A stretch of 24,030 nucleotides of DNA from Candidatus Methanoplasma reticulitermitis. Its GTDB lineage: Archaea; Thermoplasmatota; Thermoplasmata; Methanomassiliicoccales; Methanomethylophilaceae. This document shows positions 15,992 through 23,103 of the stretch, piece by piece (the stretch's first letter is position 1; each line of letters starts with the position of its first letter). The notes beneath the pieces were generated by a model. It did no database searches and had not been told where the DNA came from. It worked only from the letters and a program-made list of their open reading frames with translations. The position numbers and the translations under genes are program-made. The DNA is taken from the NCBI GenBank assembly GCA_031287135.1, contig JAITTK010000066.1, positions 1 through 24,030 on the forward strand, given 5' to 3'.

Positions 15992-17389
15992 TCACCTTAG
16001 ATATTTTTTGAGGACCGCCGGTATGTTATCGATGACATCCGTTGCGATCATACCGTATGATCTCTCATCGAAAGCGAACTCACCGGACTTACCGGATATG
16101 AAAGCGCCAAGCGCGGCAGCGTGGAACGGGTCCATGCCCTTCGACAGGAGACCGGCGACTATGCCCGCGAGGACATCCCCCGTGCCAGCACAGGTCATCC
16201 CCGAAGAGCCGGTTAGGTTGCGTATGATCCTCTCGCCGTCAGAGATCAGGTCCGTACTCCCTTTGAGCAGGATCACCGATTTGGTTCTTTTTGCAGCCCT
16301 GATAACAGAGTCCTCTGTGCCGTTCATATCTCCTCCGAGCCTCCCGAATTCTTTGATATGCGGAGTGAGTATCGTATTTCCATTCGACTTGAATCCTTTT
16401 CCGAGTGCCGTCAGGCCGTCCGCATCAACGACAGCAGGTATTGTCAGCCGTGACACAAGGTCCCTCACCGTTTCCATGGTCTCGTCGGATGTTCCCAGGC
16501 CGGGACCGATCAATATGGCATCAAATCCCTTCGACAGTTCTTCAATCTCCGGGGCATGATCGGGGCGGAGATGACGGCCGTCAAGTTCGCTGATCATGAA
16601 CACGGGGGAGAAGACGGCGATCTTCGATGAGCAGCTCTCGGGCACCGCCAACCTGACTATGTCCGAACCGACCCTCATGGCCGCGAGGGCGGACATCGCG
16701 GGTGCGCCGTAATAAGGCCCTCCGCCTATTATGAGCAGTCTTCCGTTCGAACCTTTGTGGCTGTTCTTCGGAGACACCGGGTATCTCAGCATGTCTCCGG
16801 GCCCGGTATTCTCACAGGCCTCTTTCGGGATTCCTATGTCCTTCACTATGATCTCCCCCGAGTTCTCTGAATCCATTCCTGCTTTTATATCGTGGAATGT
16901 TATCGTGATATCGGGTTTTACGGATAAACCAGTTCCCAGACCGGACGGTATGTCGACGGAAACGACGGGCCCCCGGAACCTGTTCGCCGCATATATGAAA
17001 CTGTCATATGGCGGCCTCACCGCTCCGGAGACACCGGTGCCCAGCGCACAGTCGACGAGGACATCATGTCCGTCGCCGTCGAAATCGGAAAAATCACTCA
17101 CGCGGCACCCGAGCCTGCCGGCAGTCTTCCTGACGAACTCCGACTTTATGGATTCCTTCGGTCCGAGGAGATAGATTGTCACAGCACGCTGATCCATCAT
17201 ACTCCCGGCAACGATCCCGTCACCCCCGTTGTTCCCGCCGCCGCATACGAAAGCGAATCTTCTTCCGGGGAATCTGCTTTCCAGTACGGAAACGATCGCA
17301 GAAGCGGCATTGGTCATCAGGATCGGCAGTCCTATCCCCATGGCTTCGGAATTGGCATCGATGACGGACGAATCGAGGGATGTGATCAT
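15992..17389 (-). CDS. nnr: bifunctional NAD(P)H-hydrate repair enzyme (epimerase + dehydratase)
   Basis: From the ATG at 17389 (465 residues) the protein fuses two domains. The N-terminal YjeF_N epimerase carries CGGGNNGGDG (about 49-58) and VDIPSGL; the C-terminal ribokinase-like dehydratase carries GGGPYYGAP, PAVVDADGL, ILTPHIKEF and GTGDVLAGIVAGLL. Together they repair NADHX and NADPHX, damaged cofactors formed by hydration, using ADP or ATP. The frame is open further upstream to 17491, but that stretch lies inside srp19 and is not conserved-looking; the ATGA overlap with the srp19 stop fixes the start. Operon: rps8e, srp19, nnr, phosphoesterase. Confidence 0.94.
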   Translation of the reverse strand: MITSLDSSVIDANSEAMGIGLPILMTNAASAIVSVLESRFPGRRFAFVCGGGNNGGDGIVAGSMMDQRAVTIYLLGPKESIKSEFVRKTAGRLGCRVSDFSDFDGDGHDVLVDCALGTGVSGAVRPPYDSFIYAANRFRGPVVSVDIPSGLGTGLSVKPDITITFHDIKAGMDSENSGEIIVKDIGIPKEACENTGPGDMLRYPVSPKNSHKGSNGRLLIIGGGPYYGAPAMSALAAMRVGSDIVRLAVPESCSSKIAVFSPVFMISELDGRHLRPDHAPEIEELSKGFDAILIGPGLGTSDETMETVRDLVSRLTIPAVVDADGLTALGKGFKSNGNTILTPHIKEFGRLGGDMNGTEDSVIRAAKRTKSVILLKGSTDLISDGERIIRNLTGSSGMTCAGTGDVLAGIVAGLLSKGMDPFHAAALGAFISGKSGEFAFDERSYGMIATDVIDNIPAVLKKYLR

Positions 17390-17682
17390 TTCTTCTGGTT
17401 TTTTATGAGGATCTCCGCGATTTTCGGAAGGAGTTCCGTCTTCGGTATCTTGCCCCTTTCCACCTTCACGCACCCACGTTTGGCCGCCCAATTGGAGGGA
17501 TACGCTTTGTTCTCGTGCACCTCATACTCCAAATCGAGAAGTAAGGCGCCTTTCGCGATTATATCGATGTCCGGGTTCTTGACGCAAAGGTTCTTCGGAA
17601 GCCTTCTGCCCATGGCTCTGGTTCTTTCGATATCGAAATACTCAGGCCATACCGTGATCGCAGTGTCCTCATCGTATGCCAT
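17386..17682 (-). CDS. srp19: signal recognition particle 19 kDa protein
   Basis: The 98-residue product has the SRP19 features: VWPEYFDIERTRAMGRRLPKNL near the N terminus, including the conserved TRAMGRRLP RNA-binding segment, a middle LEYEVHENKAYPSNWAAKRG strand pair, and a KIPKTELLPKIAEIL helix. SRP19 binds helices 6 and 8 of SRP RNA and prepares it for SRP54. Length is normal for archaea. GTGAT precedes the ATG. The 65-bp gap from rps8e holds a weak TATA-like TTTAATCC (minus strand), so a separate start is possible; downstream it overlaps nnr by 4 bp. Confidence 0.95.
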   Translation of the reverse strand: MAYDEDTAITVWPEYFDIERTRAMGRRLPKNLCVKNPDIDIIAKGALLLDLEYEVHENKAYPSNWAAKRGCVKVERGKIPKTELLPKIAEILIKNQKK

Positions 17683-17747
17683 GTTATCACAGGTACAAAT
17701 GCAGAAAAGGATTAAAGAGGTTGCTAAGACAGACGGGGCGTACCCGG

Positions 17748-18131
17748 TCAGTTCTGGATAAGGACAGCGTTTATCGCGCCGTCCTGCCCGGGCCTGGAGG
17801 TGACGATCGCATCTCCGAACTCGGTCGTTATCCTGGCACCTTTGTTTATGATGTTGCGCTGAACGTAGTTCGGGTCTGCAGGGTTGACCGTAACGTTGAG
17901 GATCTTCGCTTTCTGTATCTTGTTATCCTTTTTGTCCACCACATTGGCGTACTCCGCGGTGAGCATTCCGATCTTTGTTGTCCCGCCCATTCCGCGGTAT
18001 TCTTTCAGGGACTGCGCACCGATCTTCGTGAACTGCTTCTCCCTGCTGATTTCGAACTTTCTCTTGCCTCTGCAGGAGACACGTCTCCCCCCAGTGGACT
18101 TTCTCTTTGATTTTCCCTGCCAAAGTGCCAT
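17748..18131 (-). CDS. rps8e: 30S ribosomal protein S8e
   Basis: The 127-residue product begins MALWQGKSKRKSTGGRRV, the S8e signature rich in Lys and Arg, and continues with RGKRKFEISRE, an IRTKG-like KIGMLTAEYANV core, and NVTVNPADPNYVQRNIINKGARITTEFGDAIVTSRPGQDG near the C terminus. This is the short archaeal form of eS8, a small-subunit rRNA-binding protein. A strong TATA box is centred about 33 bp upstream of the ATG, predicting a very short leader. It opens the operon with srp19, nnr and a phosphoesterase. Confidence 0.96.
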   Translation of the reverse strand: MALWQGKSKRKSTGGRRVSCRGKRKFEISREKQFTKIGAQSLKEYRGMGGTTKIGMLTAEYANVVDKKDNKIQKAKILNVTVNPADPNYVQRNIINKGARITTEFGDAIVTSRPGQDGAINAVLIQN

Positions 18132-18158
18132 TATTATCGGTCTGCCAATTGCGGTTCT

Positions 18159-18169
18159 GTATATAAACC
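18159..18169 (-). promoter_or_regulatory. TATA box of rps8e
   Basis: Minus-strand reading is GGTTTATATAC, preceded by an A-rich BRE-like stretch. Its centre is about 33 bp upstream of the ATG, so the predicted leader is about 7 nt. Confidence 0.7.
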
Positions 18170-18173
18170 TTTT

Positions 18174-18818
18174 TCAGATATCCTTTATAGAAAAGAGTTC
18201 CGCGGACACGGCGCCGCCGTCTATCTCGATTATAGCGTACATGCCGTCCCTGGCCGGGCCCGGGTTCACGAATGTGGTGCCGTCCGCATATCTGATCCCG
18301 TAGTCCTCGTGTATGTGTCCGCTGAGTACCAAGACGGGTCTGAACTCATTGACTATCCTGAGTATCGATTCGCTGCCTACGTGGACTCCCGAAGGTATGG
18401 TGTCGTTGATACCGTACGGAGGGGCGTGGACCATCAGGATCATGCCCTTTTCGGAGATCGGCCTGAGCATTTCATATATCTCGTCCTCCCCGAGCTCGAA
18501 CGGGGTATCGAATATCGTGGGGTTGGAACCTCCGAGTCCCGCCACATGGTATCCGCCTATCTCGGCGGTCTTTCCGTGCATGTCGACCGCGACAGCGGAC
18601 ACGGCAAGGGGGAGCGAACGCGGGTCGCAGTTCCCGGGCAGGGCATAGACGGTGCCCTCGATCGGACCGAGTATCCCTTCGGCCACCTCAACCGGACCGA
18701 AATCCGTTATGTCCCCGAGAACGAGCACGTGCTCTGCCGCGTGCTGTCTCATCTTGGAGTTTATCCAGTCCGTCACGGAAACATTGCCGTGTATGTCTGT
18801 CACGACGAGGAGTTTCAT
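18174..18818 (-). CDS. calcineurin-like metallophosphoesterase
   Basis: The 214-residue product (from the ATG at 18818) starts MKLLVVTDIHGN, with Asp8 and His10 as first metal ligands, then GDITDFGP (35-42), GNCD (62-65), a VHAPPYG motif and a SGHIHEDYG motif. This is the full set for a two-metal phosphoesterase of the archaeal YfcE/MJ0936-like type; many act as phosphodiesterases in vitro, and the physiological substrate is unknown. An in-frame ATG at 18845 would add nine residues; I prefer 18818 because relatives begin just before the DIHGN strand, but no strong ribosome-binding site decides it. It is unrelated in detail to the phosphoesterase at 15196-15987. It stands alone, its stop lying close to the rps8e promoter. 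Confidence 0.88.
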   Translation of the reverse strand: MKLLVVTDIHGNVSVTDWINSKMRQHAAEHVLVLGDITDFGPVEVAEGILGPIEGTVYALPGNCDPRSLPLAVSAVAVDMHGKTAEIGGYHVAGLGGSNPTIFDTPFELGEDEIYEMLRPISEKGMILMVHAPPYGINDTIPSGVHVGSESILRIVNEFRPVLVLSGHIHEDYGIRYADGTTFVNPGPARDGMYAIIEIDGGAVSAELFSIKDI

Positions 18819-18911
18819 CCCGTGAAGATTGCCGGCGGAGTACATTAATGTTTCATGCCGTCCCGTGTACGTGTGGGCCCGGTGTTAAGTTCACATCCGT
18901 GCAACGAGCAT

Positions 18912-19829
18912 TCATGTCTCATACAGGCATTTGCTGAAATATCGGTCCCCGCGGTCAGGCAGGATCGCCACGATATGGCCGCGGTCTAGCTTCTGGGAAG
19001 TCCTGATCGCGGCGGTTATGGCCGCACCTGAGGAGGCCCCGGCGAATATTCCTTCTTTCTTTGCAAGGAGTCTCGATCCGCTTATCGCGTCCTCATCAGA
19101 TATCTTCTGCACTTCATCGACGAGACTGACATCCATGGTATCAGCCACGAAATCGTTCCCGATCCCCTCGATGCTGTAATGTCCTTTCTCCCCGCCCCCG
19201 ATTACCGAACCGATCGGGTCCGCGAGCACACCCTTCACATTTCGGTCCATTTCCTTCAGGTACCTCACGGTCCCGGTGAACGTACCTCCGCTCCCGGCCC
19301 CGGCAACGAGGTGGGTGATATTGCCGTTCAGATCCGAATAGATCTCCGGCCCCGTCGTCTCATAATGGGCAAGGGGGTTGCTGGGATTTCGGAACTGTCT
19401 GAGGCACACGGAGTCCGGGATGCTGTCCAACAGCTCTTCCGCCTTATTCTCCGCTCCCAGCATACCGTCGTCGTATGAGGTCGTCACTATCTCGGCGCCC
19501 AGTGCTCTCATGAGCGTCAGTTTCTCCTTTGAGAATTTATCCGGGACGACGAACACCGTCCTGTATCCGTGGCCGAGAGCGGCGAATGCTATGCCTATGC
19601 CGGTGTTCCCCGCGGTCGCCTCCACTATGGTGCATCCGGGATGCAGAATGCCTTTGCTTTCGGCATCCCTGATCATGTAGGACCCCACACGGTCCTTAAC
19701 GCTCCCCGATGGGTTGCAGAGCTCAAGCTTGGCGTAGATGTTCACGTCAGGGTTCTGACCCAGATTGTTCAGTTTGACGATCGGGGTGTTCCCGATCATC
19801 GCCAGCGTGGAATCGTAGTACAACCTCAC
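18912..19829 (-). CDS. cysteine synthase / cystathionine beta-synthase family enzyme
   Basis: The 305-residue product is a fold-type II PLP enzyme. Lys45 in GSVKDRV should bind PLP, EATAGNTGIG (70-79) is the substrate/asparagine loop, and GAGSGGTFTG is the phosphate-binding loop. EATAGNTG rather than the EPTSGNTG usual in CysK recalls the MccA and cystathionine beta-synthase branch; together with the cystathionine lyase-like gene directly upstream this suggests transsulfuration from homocysteine to cysteine. No CBS or heme domain is present. The start is GTG at 19829, overlapping the upstream stop by 4 bp. It could instead be an O-acetylserine sulfhydrylase; sequence alone does not settle it. 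Confidence 0.88.
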   Translation of the reverse strand: MRLYYDSTLAMIGNTPIVKLNNLGQNPDVNIYAKLELCNPSGSVKDRVGSYMIRDAESKGILHPGCTIVEATAGNTGIGIAFAALGHGYRTVFVVPDKFSKEKLTLMRALGAEIVTTSYDDGMLGAENKAEELLDSIPDSVCLRQFRNPSNPLAHYETTGPEIYSDLNGNITHLVAGAGSGGTFTGTVRYLKEMDRNVKGVLADPIGSVIGGGEKGHYSIEGIGNDFVADTMDVSLVDEVQKISDEDAISGSRLLAKKEGIFAGASSGAAITAAIRTSQKLDRGHIVAILPDRGDRYFSKCLYET

Positions 19830-20977
19830 ACCAGCTTCGATCTTCCGAACGCGGCTTCAAGATCGGCGATTATATCGTTTCCGTCCTCTATGCCCACGGA
19901 CAGCCGGATCAGTCTGTCGGTGATCCCGACCGCCCTGCGGATATCAGCGGGGATGGAAGCATGGGTCATGCTCGCCGGATGGCACAGCAGAGATTCCACG
20001 CCGCCGAGGCTCTCGGCCAGCGCTATGAGTTCGGTGGAGGAGAGGAAGGCGCGGTGATCATACCCCTCATTCAGTTCGAAGGAGATCATGCCGCCTCCGG
20101 CGGATGCCTGTTTTCTGTTCACACCGTATCCCGGATCCGTTCTCAGCCCGGGATAGTATATCTTTGAAACAGCGGGATGTCCCTGCAGATGTTCCGCTAT
20201 CTGTTCCGCGTTGGAGACGTGGCGATCCATCCTTACCCCCAGTGTCTTGATCCCCCTGAGGGCCAGGAATGAATCGAAGGGTTGGAGGATCCCACCCGTC
20301 GCGTTCTGGACGAAATGCAGCCTCTCCGCGAGTTCCCCGTCGTTCACGACCGCAAGCCCGGCCACGAGGTCGCTGTGACCGCCTATGTATTTGGTCGCGC
20401 TGTGGACCACTATATCCGCGCCCAACCCGATCGGCCTCTGGAGATACGGGGTCATGAAGGTGTTGTCCACTATCGTATGGATGCCGCGGTCGCGTGCGAT
20501 CTCCGAAACGGCAGCTATGTCGGTGACGGTCATGAGGGGGTTCGCCGGACTTTCGATCAGGAGCGCCGATACATCGGGAGTTATGCTCTTCTCAACCGCG
20601 CCGAGATCCGCTGTGTCCACGATCCTGTAACCCAGACCGAAACGGGAGAAGACCTTGTCCAATATCCTGAACGTGCCCCCGTACACGTTGCTGGATATGA
20701 TGACCGTCCTGCCCGACCCGTAGAGTCTCAGGACGGCATCTATGGCCGCCATCCCGGAAGCGAAAGCGAACCCCGCTGTTCCTCCCTCGAGGTCGGCGAT
20801 CTGTTTCTCCAAAGCCTCCCTCGTGGGATTCCCCGTCCTGGAATACTCGTACCCGGTATTGCGGCCGAGCTCGGGCTGTCTGTATGTGGATGTCTGATAT
20901 ATCGGGACATTGACGGCGCCGGTCACCGGGTCCCCGTCGACGGCTCCGTGCACTAATCTTGTGTTGATATTACTCAT
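19826..20977 (-). CDS. cystathionine gamma-lyase / gamma-synthase family PLP enzyme
   Basis: The 383-residue product is a Cys/Met-metabolism PLP enzyme. It has YEYSRTGNPT (43-52), GGTAGFAFASGMAAI (65-79), the DNTF motif (171-174) and the PLP lysine Lys196 in HSATKYIGGHSD. Length fits the family. It may cleave cystathionine (MccB-like), condense O-acyl-homoserine with cysteine, or degrade methionine; pairing with the beta-synthase-like enzyme favours reverse transsulfuration. It is the first gene of the two-gene operon, with GGAG 9 nt before the ATG and a leader of over 100 nt carrying two hairpins and a palindromic promoter element, so it is probably regulated, perhaps by sulfur supply (inference). 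Confidence 0.9.
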   Translation of the reverse strand: MSNINTRLVHGAVDGDPVTGAVNVPIYQTSTYRQPELGRNTGYEYSRTGNPTREALEKQIADLEGGTAGFAFASGMAAIDAVLRLYGSGRTVIISSNVYGGTFRILDKVFSRFGLGYRIVDTADLGAVEKSITPDVSALLIESPANPLMTVTDIAAVSEIARDRGIHTIVDNTFMTPYLQRPIGLGADIVVHSATKYIGGHSDLVAGLAVVNDGELAERLHFVQNATGGILQPFDSFLALRGIKTLGVRMDRHVSNAEQIAEHLQGHPAVSKIYYPGLRTDPGYGVNRKQASAGGGMISFELNEGYDHRAFLSSTELIALAESLGGVESLLCHPASMTHASIPADIRRAVGITDRLIRLSVGIEDGNDIIADLEAAFGRSKLV

Positions 20978-20991
20978 ATGGACAATCTCCG

Positions 20992-21005
20992 CGGGGCAGG
21001 CCCCG
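20992..21005 (-). promoter_or_regulatory. leader hairpin next to the ribosome-binding site of the PLP-enzyme operon
   Basis: The RNA-sense reading CGGGGCCTGCCCCG folds into a 5-bp GC stem with a CCUG loop. It ends one base before the GGAG of the first gene, so it could affect ribosome access. Confidence 0.5.
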
Positions 21006-21017
21006 GATCAGGCGCAA

Positions 21018-21038
21018 CAAAAAGCGGCGGAAACGCCG
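21018..21038 (-). terminator. attenuator-like hairpin and U run in the leader
   Basis: In RNA sense CGGCG-TTTC-CGCCG (21038 to 21025) is followed directly by CTTTTTG (21024 to 21018). The hairpin plus U run lies inside the transcribed leader, about 40-60 nt before the first start codon, and looks like an early-termination site. Confidence 0.45.
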
Positions 21039-21112
21039 ACCGATTCCGACATGATGGAAAATGTCCGCATTCCCTTCGCACCTTTACGCATTGATATCGT
21101 ATCGTGTAATTC

Positions 21113-21122
21113 TCATATAATA
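21113..21122 (-). promoter_or_regulatory. TATA box of the transsulfuration-type operon
   Basis: Minus-strand reading is TATTATATGA. The predicted transcription start is near 21091, which gives a leader of about 114 nt before the ATG at 20977. Confidence 0.55.
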
Positions 21123-21138
21123 CTATCTGCAAATAGTA
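21121..21138. promoter_or_regulatory. palindromic operator candidate at the PLP-enzyme operon promoter
   Basis: TACTATCTGCAAATAGTA is symmetric at 8 of 9 paired positions and abuts the TATA box on its upstream side, where it would cover the BRE. Its core ATCTGCAAAT is the exact reverse complement of ATTTGCAGAT at 22811-22820. A bound factor could block or help TFB/TBP. Confidence 0.5.
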
Positions 21139-21238
21139 GAATATACGGAAACGAATCGCCGCAGGATTGCACATTCGGGATATCGGATCGACGGATCGGG
21201 ACGAAACAAAACACCGGAAGTATGATCGATATACGCGG

Positions 21239-21532
21239 TCACTGAGGCAATATGGGCCGTATGCATCTGCACGATCCGGTTTTTCGGTAGGACGAAGGTC
21301 GCGAACCCCCGTACTCGCGCGAACCCCCGTTCTTTATGTATTCGGACATGCCGCTCTCCCTCAGGGACACGGCCTCCTCCCGGGAGATGCCGTACCTGTG
21401 CTCCAGCCAATTGAGCGGTTGGGGGTTTATGCAAAACACATAGTTGACCAAAGCCTCCCGTTCGTCCATGCCGTGTTCGACGAAATCGCTGATGACCGCT
21501 TTCTTGTAGTCGGTCCTCTCTGTCTTGGACAT
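21239..21532 (-). CDS. small hypothetical protein
   Basis: A 97-residue open frame begins at the ATG at 21532 (MSKTERTDYKKAVISDF). The first 65 residues look like a real soluble helical protein, with a FVEHGMDEREALVNYVF helix and an HRYGISREEAVSLRESG helix; the last 25 are Arg/Ser-rich and less protein-like. GAGG lies only 2 nt before the ATG, a poor spacing. The frame is open upstream into the DUF1638 gene, but that portion is a shadow. It follows the DUF1638 stop by 74 bp on the same strand. I do not recognise a family; it may be a real small gene or the start of a decayed one. Confidence 0.45.
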   Translation of the reverse strand: MSKTERTDYKKAVISDFVEHGMDEREALVNYVFCINPQPLNWLEHRYGISREEAVSLRESGMSEYIKNGGSREYGGSRPSSYRKTGSCRCIRPILPQ

Positions 21533-21606
21533 ATCCTCGAAATTCACGATATGGGGATTGTGCCGGGTTATAACAATATTACGCTGTCCGCCGATGAACG
21601 GGGATC

Positions 21607-22419
21607 TCAGGGCCTCAGGGCCCCTTTGGCATCCATGTATATCCTCTCCGTGGGATAGAGGTCGACGGAACCGGGTTCCGGGACCACCAGCTCCAGGCCG
21701 GTCTCGTCGGATACGTGTCTGCAGCCGTTTTCGAATTCCTCCCCTCTTGCCCCGAGTCCGGTGTCGATCTTCACCGCCTTGCTGTAACCGAATACCTGGA
21801 ACACCTCCTTCACCGTGTGTATGTCCATGATCTCGAATCCCTTGCAGAAATCCAGTTCCTCGGCGTATCTGTCCCAGTTCCCGGCCATGCTGGGCGTGAC
21901 ATAGAGCATTCCGGGGTATTTCCGGACGAAATCGCAGTATCTGGAGTGCCCTCCGATCGCCACGCCTATGCAGTCGTCGCACACCTCCCCGTTCATATCG
22001 CGGAACACGAAGACCGGGATGTCGAGGGTCTCGGAAGCCCACTTCGAGACATCCCACCCCGCGTTTCCGCACATGCCGTAATACAGGGCGATGACGTCGA
22101 AGCGGTTCTGGCAGAATCTCAGCTGATCCTCTATCGTCTGTCTCAGGAACTCCGGACGCGCGTGAAGGCCCAGTTTGTTCATCATGATGACGATGTTGAA
22201 TCCCCTGTCGCGGTCTATTTCGGCATAGCCGTTGTTGAATTCCCACTCGCCCACGGCGGTGAAGGGGATCCCCGCTCTTCCGAGCTTGTCCGTCAGGGTG
22301 GACGAGGGCGGCGTATCGATCACATAGATGTTCTTATCGTCATTCTCACGGCTGAGCGAGTATATGATTTCGTCCTCAAGCACGGGACAGCCGATGATCC
22401 CCATCGTTCCTTTGACCAT
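21607..22419 (-). CDS. DUF1638 domain-containing protein
   Basis: The 270-residue product matches the DUF1638 pattern: an N-terminal IIGCPVLEDEI strand, a middle YYGMCGNAGWD motif, DDCIGVAIGGHSRY, then PGMLYVTPSMAGNW. Cysteines in the first three motifs could form a metal or corrinoid-related site, but no function is established to my knowledge. Such proteins are common in methylotrophic methanogens and some anaerobic bacteria, sometimes near corrinoid methyltransferases; none is seen here. A TATA-like TTACAAATAA lies about 28 bp before the ATG at 22419, suggesting a near-leaderless transcript; an internal ATG at 22404 has AAAGGAA upstream and is the alternative start. Confidence 0.82.
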   Translation of the reverse strand: MVKGTMGIIGCPVLEDEIIYSLSRENDDKNIYVIDTPPSSTLTDKLGRAGIPFTAVGEWEFNNGYAEIDRDRGFNIVIMMNKLGLHARPEFLRQTIEDQLRFCQNRFDVIALYYGMCGNAGWDVSKWASETLDIPVFVFRDMNGEVCDDCIGVAIGGHSRYCDFVRKYPGMLYVTPSMAGNWDRYAEELDFCKGFEIMDIHTVKEVFQVFGYSKAVKIDTGLGARGEEFENGCRHVSDETGLELVVPEPGSVDLYPTERIYMDAKGALRP

Positions 22420-22507
22420 GGGTATGAATCATGCCGGAGTTATTTGTAACTATCCTTTTGTAAGCGTGACCGGAAAAAGCACGAAGACGGCGATCCGGAT
22501 ACGGGAA

Positions 22508-22595
22508 TGGCGTGAAGGGGGGGATTCGAACCCCCGGGTCCTTTTGGGACAATAGATTAGCAGTCTATCGCCTTACCAGGCTGGGCCACCTCCAC
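22508..22595 (-). tRNA. tRNA-Ser (anticodon GCT), CCA encoded
   Basis: The cloverleaf can be drawn in full on the minus strand. The acceptor GTGGAGG pairs with CCTTCAC (one G-U), the anticodon stem ATAGA/TCTAT encloses loop CTGCTAA with anticodon GCT, and the T arm is GGGGG-TTCGAAT-CCCCC. A long variable arm (GTCC/GGAC) marks a class II tRNA, which with GCT means serine (AGC/AGT codons). The discriminator is G, and CCA follows in the DNA (22508-22510). There is no intron. A TATA element lies about 30 bp upstream. Confidence 0.96.
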
Positions 22596-22605
22596 CTACC
22601 GCAAC

Positions 22606-22646
22606 CGAAGACGAGTATCCGTTTTAAGCTTTACTATGAGCCGATA
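22606..22646. repeat. direct repeat copy A (covers the tRNA-Ser promoter)
   Basis: This 41-bp segment matches 22858-22897 at 35 of 41 aligned columns, with one 1-bp gap; all five mismatches are transitions by my alignment. It contains the TATA element of tRNA-Ser. Confidence 0.8.
22621..22632 (-). promoter_or_regulatory. TATA box of tRNA-Ser
   Basis: Minus-strand reading is around AGCTTAAAACGG, centred about 30 bp before the first base of the tRNA, so transcription should begin a few bases upstream of the mature end. Confidence 0.6.
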
Positions 22647-22764
22647 CGGTTTCCCATGTGACGTTACAAGCCGCAGCCGGATCGGTCCGGCGGTATTCAT
22701 CGCGGCAGACTTTCGATTCCGCAGCTCTTATCGGCAGTCGCCCCCGATCGGACCGTGATATCGT

Positions 22765-22820
22765 ATTTGCAAATCATAAAATAAATAACTTGCAAATGTT
22801 AAATTATTTTATTTGCAGAT
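22765..22820. repeat. three ATTTGCAAAT-like sites at exact 23-bp spacing
   Basis: ATTTGCAAAT (22765-22774, a perfect palindrome), ACTTGCAAATG (22788-22798) and ATTTGCAGAT (22811-22820) have their central GC at 22769/70, 22792/93 and 22815/16, so the spacing is 23 and 23 bp. The sequence between is AT-only or nearly so. The third copy equals the core of the operator candidate at 21121-21138 in reverse complement. It looks like an operator array. Confidence 0.65.
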
Positions 22821-22857
22821 CTTATAATGTTCTGAAAACAGGATATCCTTACAAACT

Positions 22858-22897
22858 CGAAGACGAATATCCGTTTCAAGCTTCACTGTGGCTGATA
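22858..22897. repeat. direct repeat copy B
   Basis: This is the diverged partner of 22606-22646, 252 bp away in the same orientation. The TATA element of copy A is altered here (TTAAAA to TTGAAA, minus strand), so a promoter function has probably been lost. Confidence 0.8.
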
Positions 22898-22920
22898 TCT
22901 GATTTCTGCGCAGACAGATA
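22896..22920. repeat. inverted repeat (imperfect hairpin)
   Basis: Outer arms TATCTG/CAGATA enclose a perfect 10-bp palindrome TCTGCGCAGA (22905-22914), with a 3-nt bulge on one side. Confidence 0.65.
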
Positions 22921-22960
22921 CCGATACAAAAAAAAACCGGCGATATCAGACAAAACCCAT

Positions 22961-22995
22961 TACAGCATCCAATGTTTTTGCCCGTGGGTGCTGTA
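22961..22995. repeat. inverted repeat, 11-bp stem
   Basis: TACAGCATCCA pairs with TGGGTGCTGTA over 11 bp, including one G-T pair, around a 13-nt loop. It is strong enough to be a stable RNA hairpin. Confidence 0.7.
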
Positions 22996-23103
22996 TCGGG
23001 ATAATATTCCGCGGTCGGCGGTTATGCCATCAGGCCGTAAAGTCGACCCACCGTTCCGTCCGAACACAAATGGTTGTTCAGGATATGCAATAAATGTAAT
23101 GGG

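Noticed and set aside
17390..17491. 34-residue N-terminal extension of the NAD(P)H-hydrate enzyme
   Set aside because: It lies wholly inside srp19; the ATGA overlap at 17386-17389 gives the natural start.
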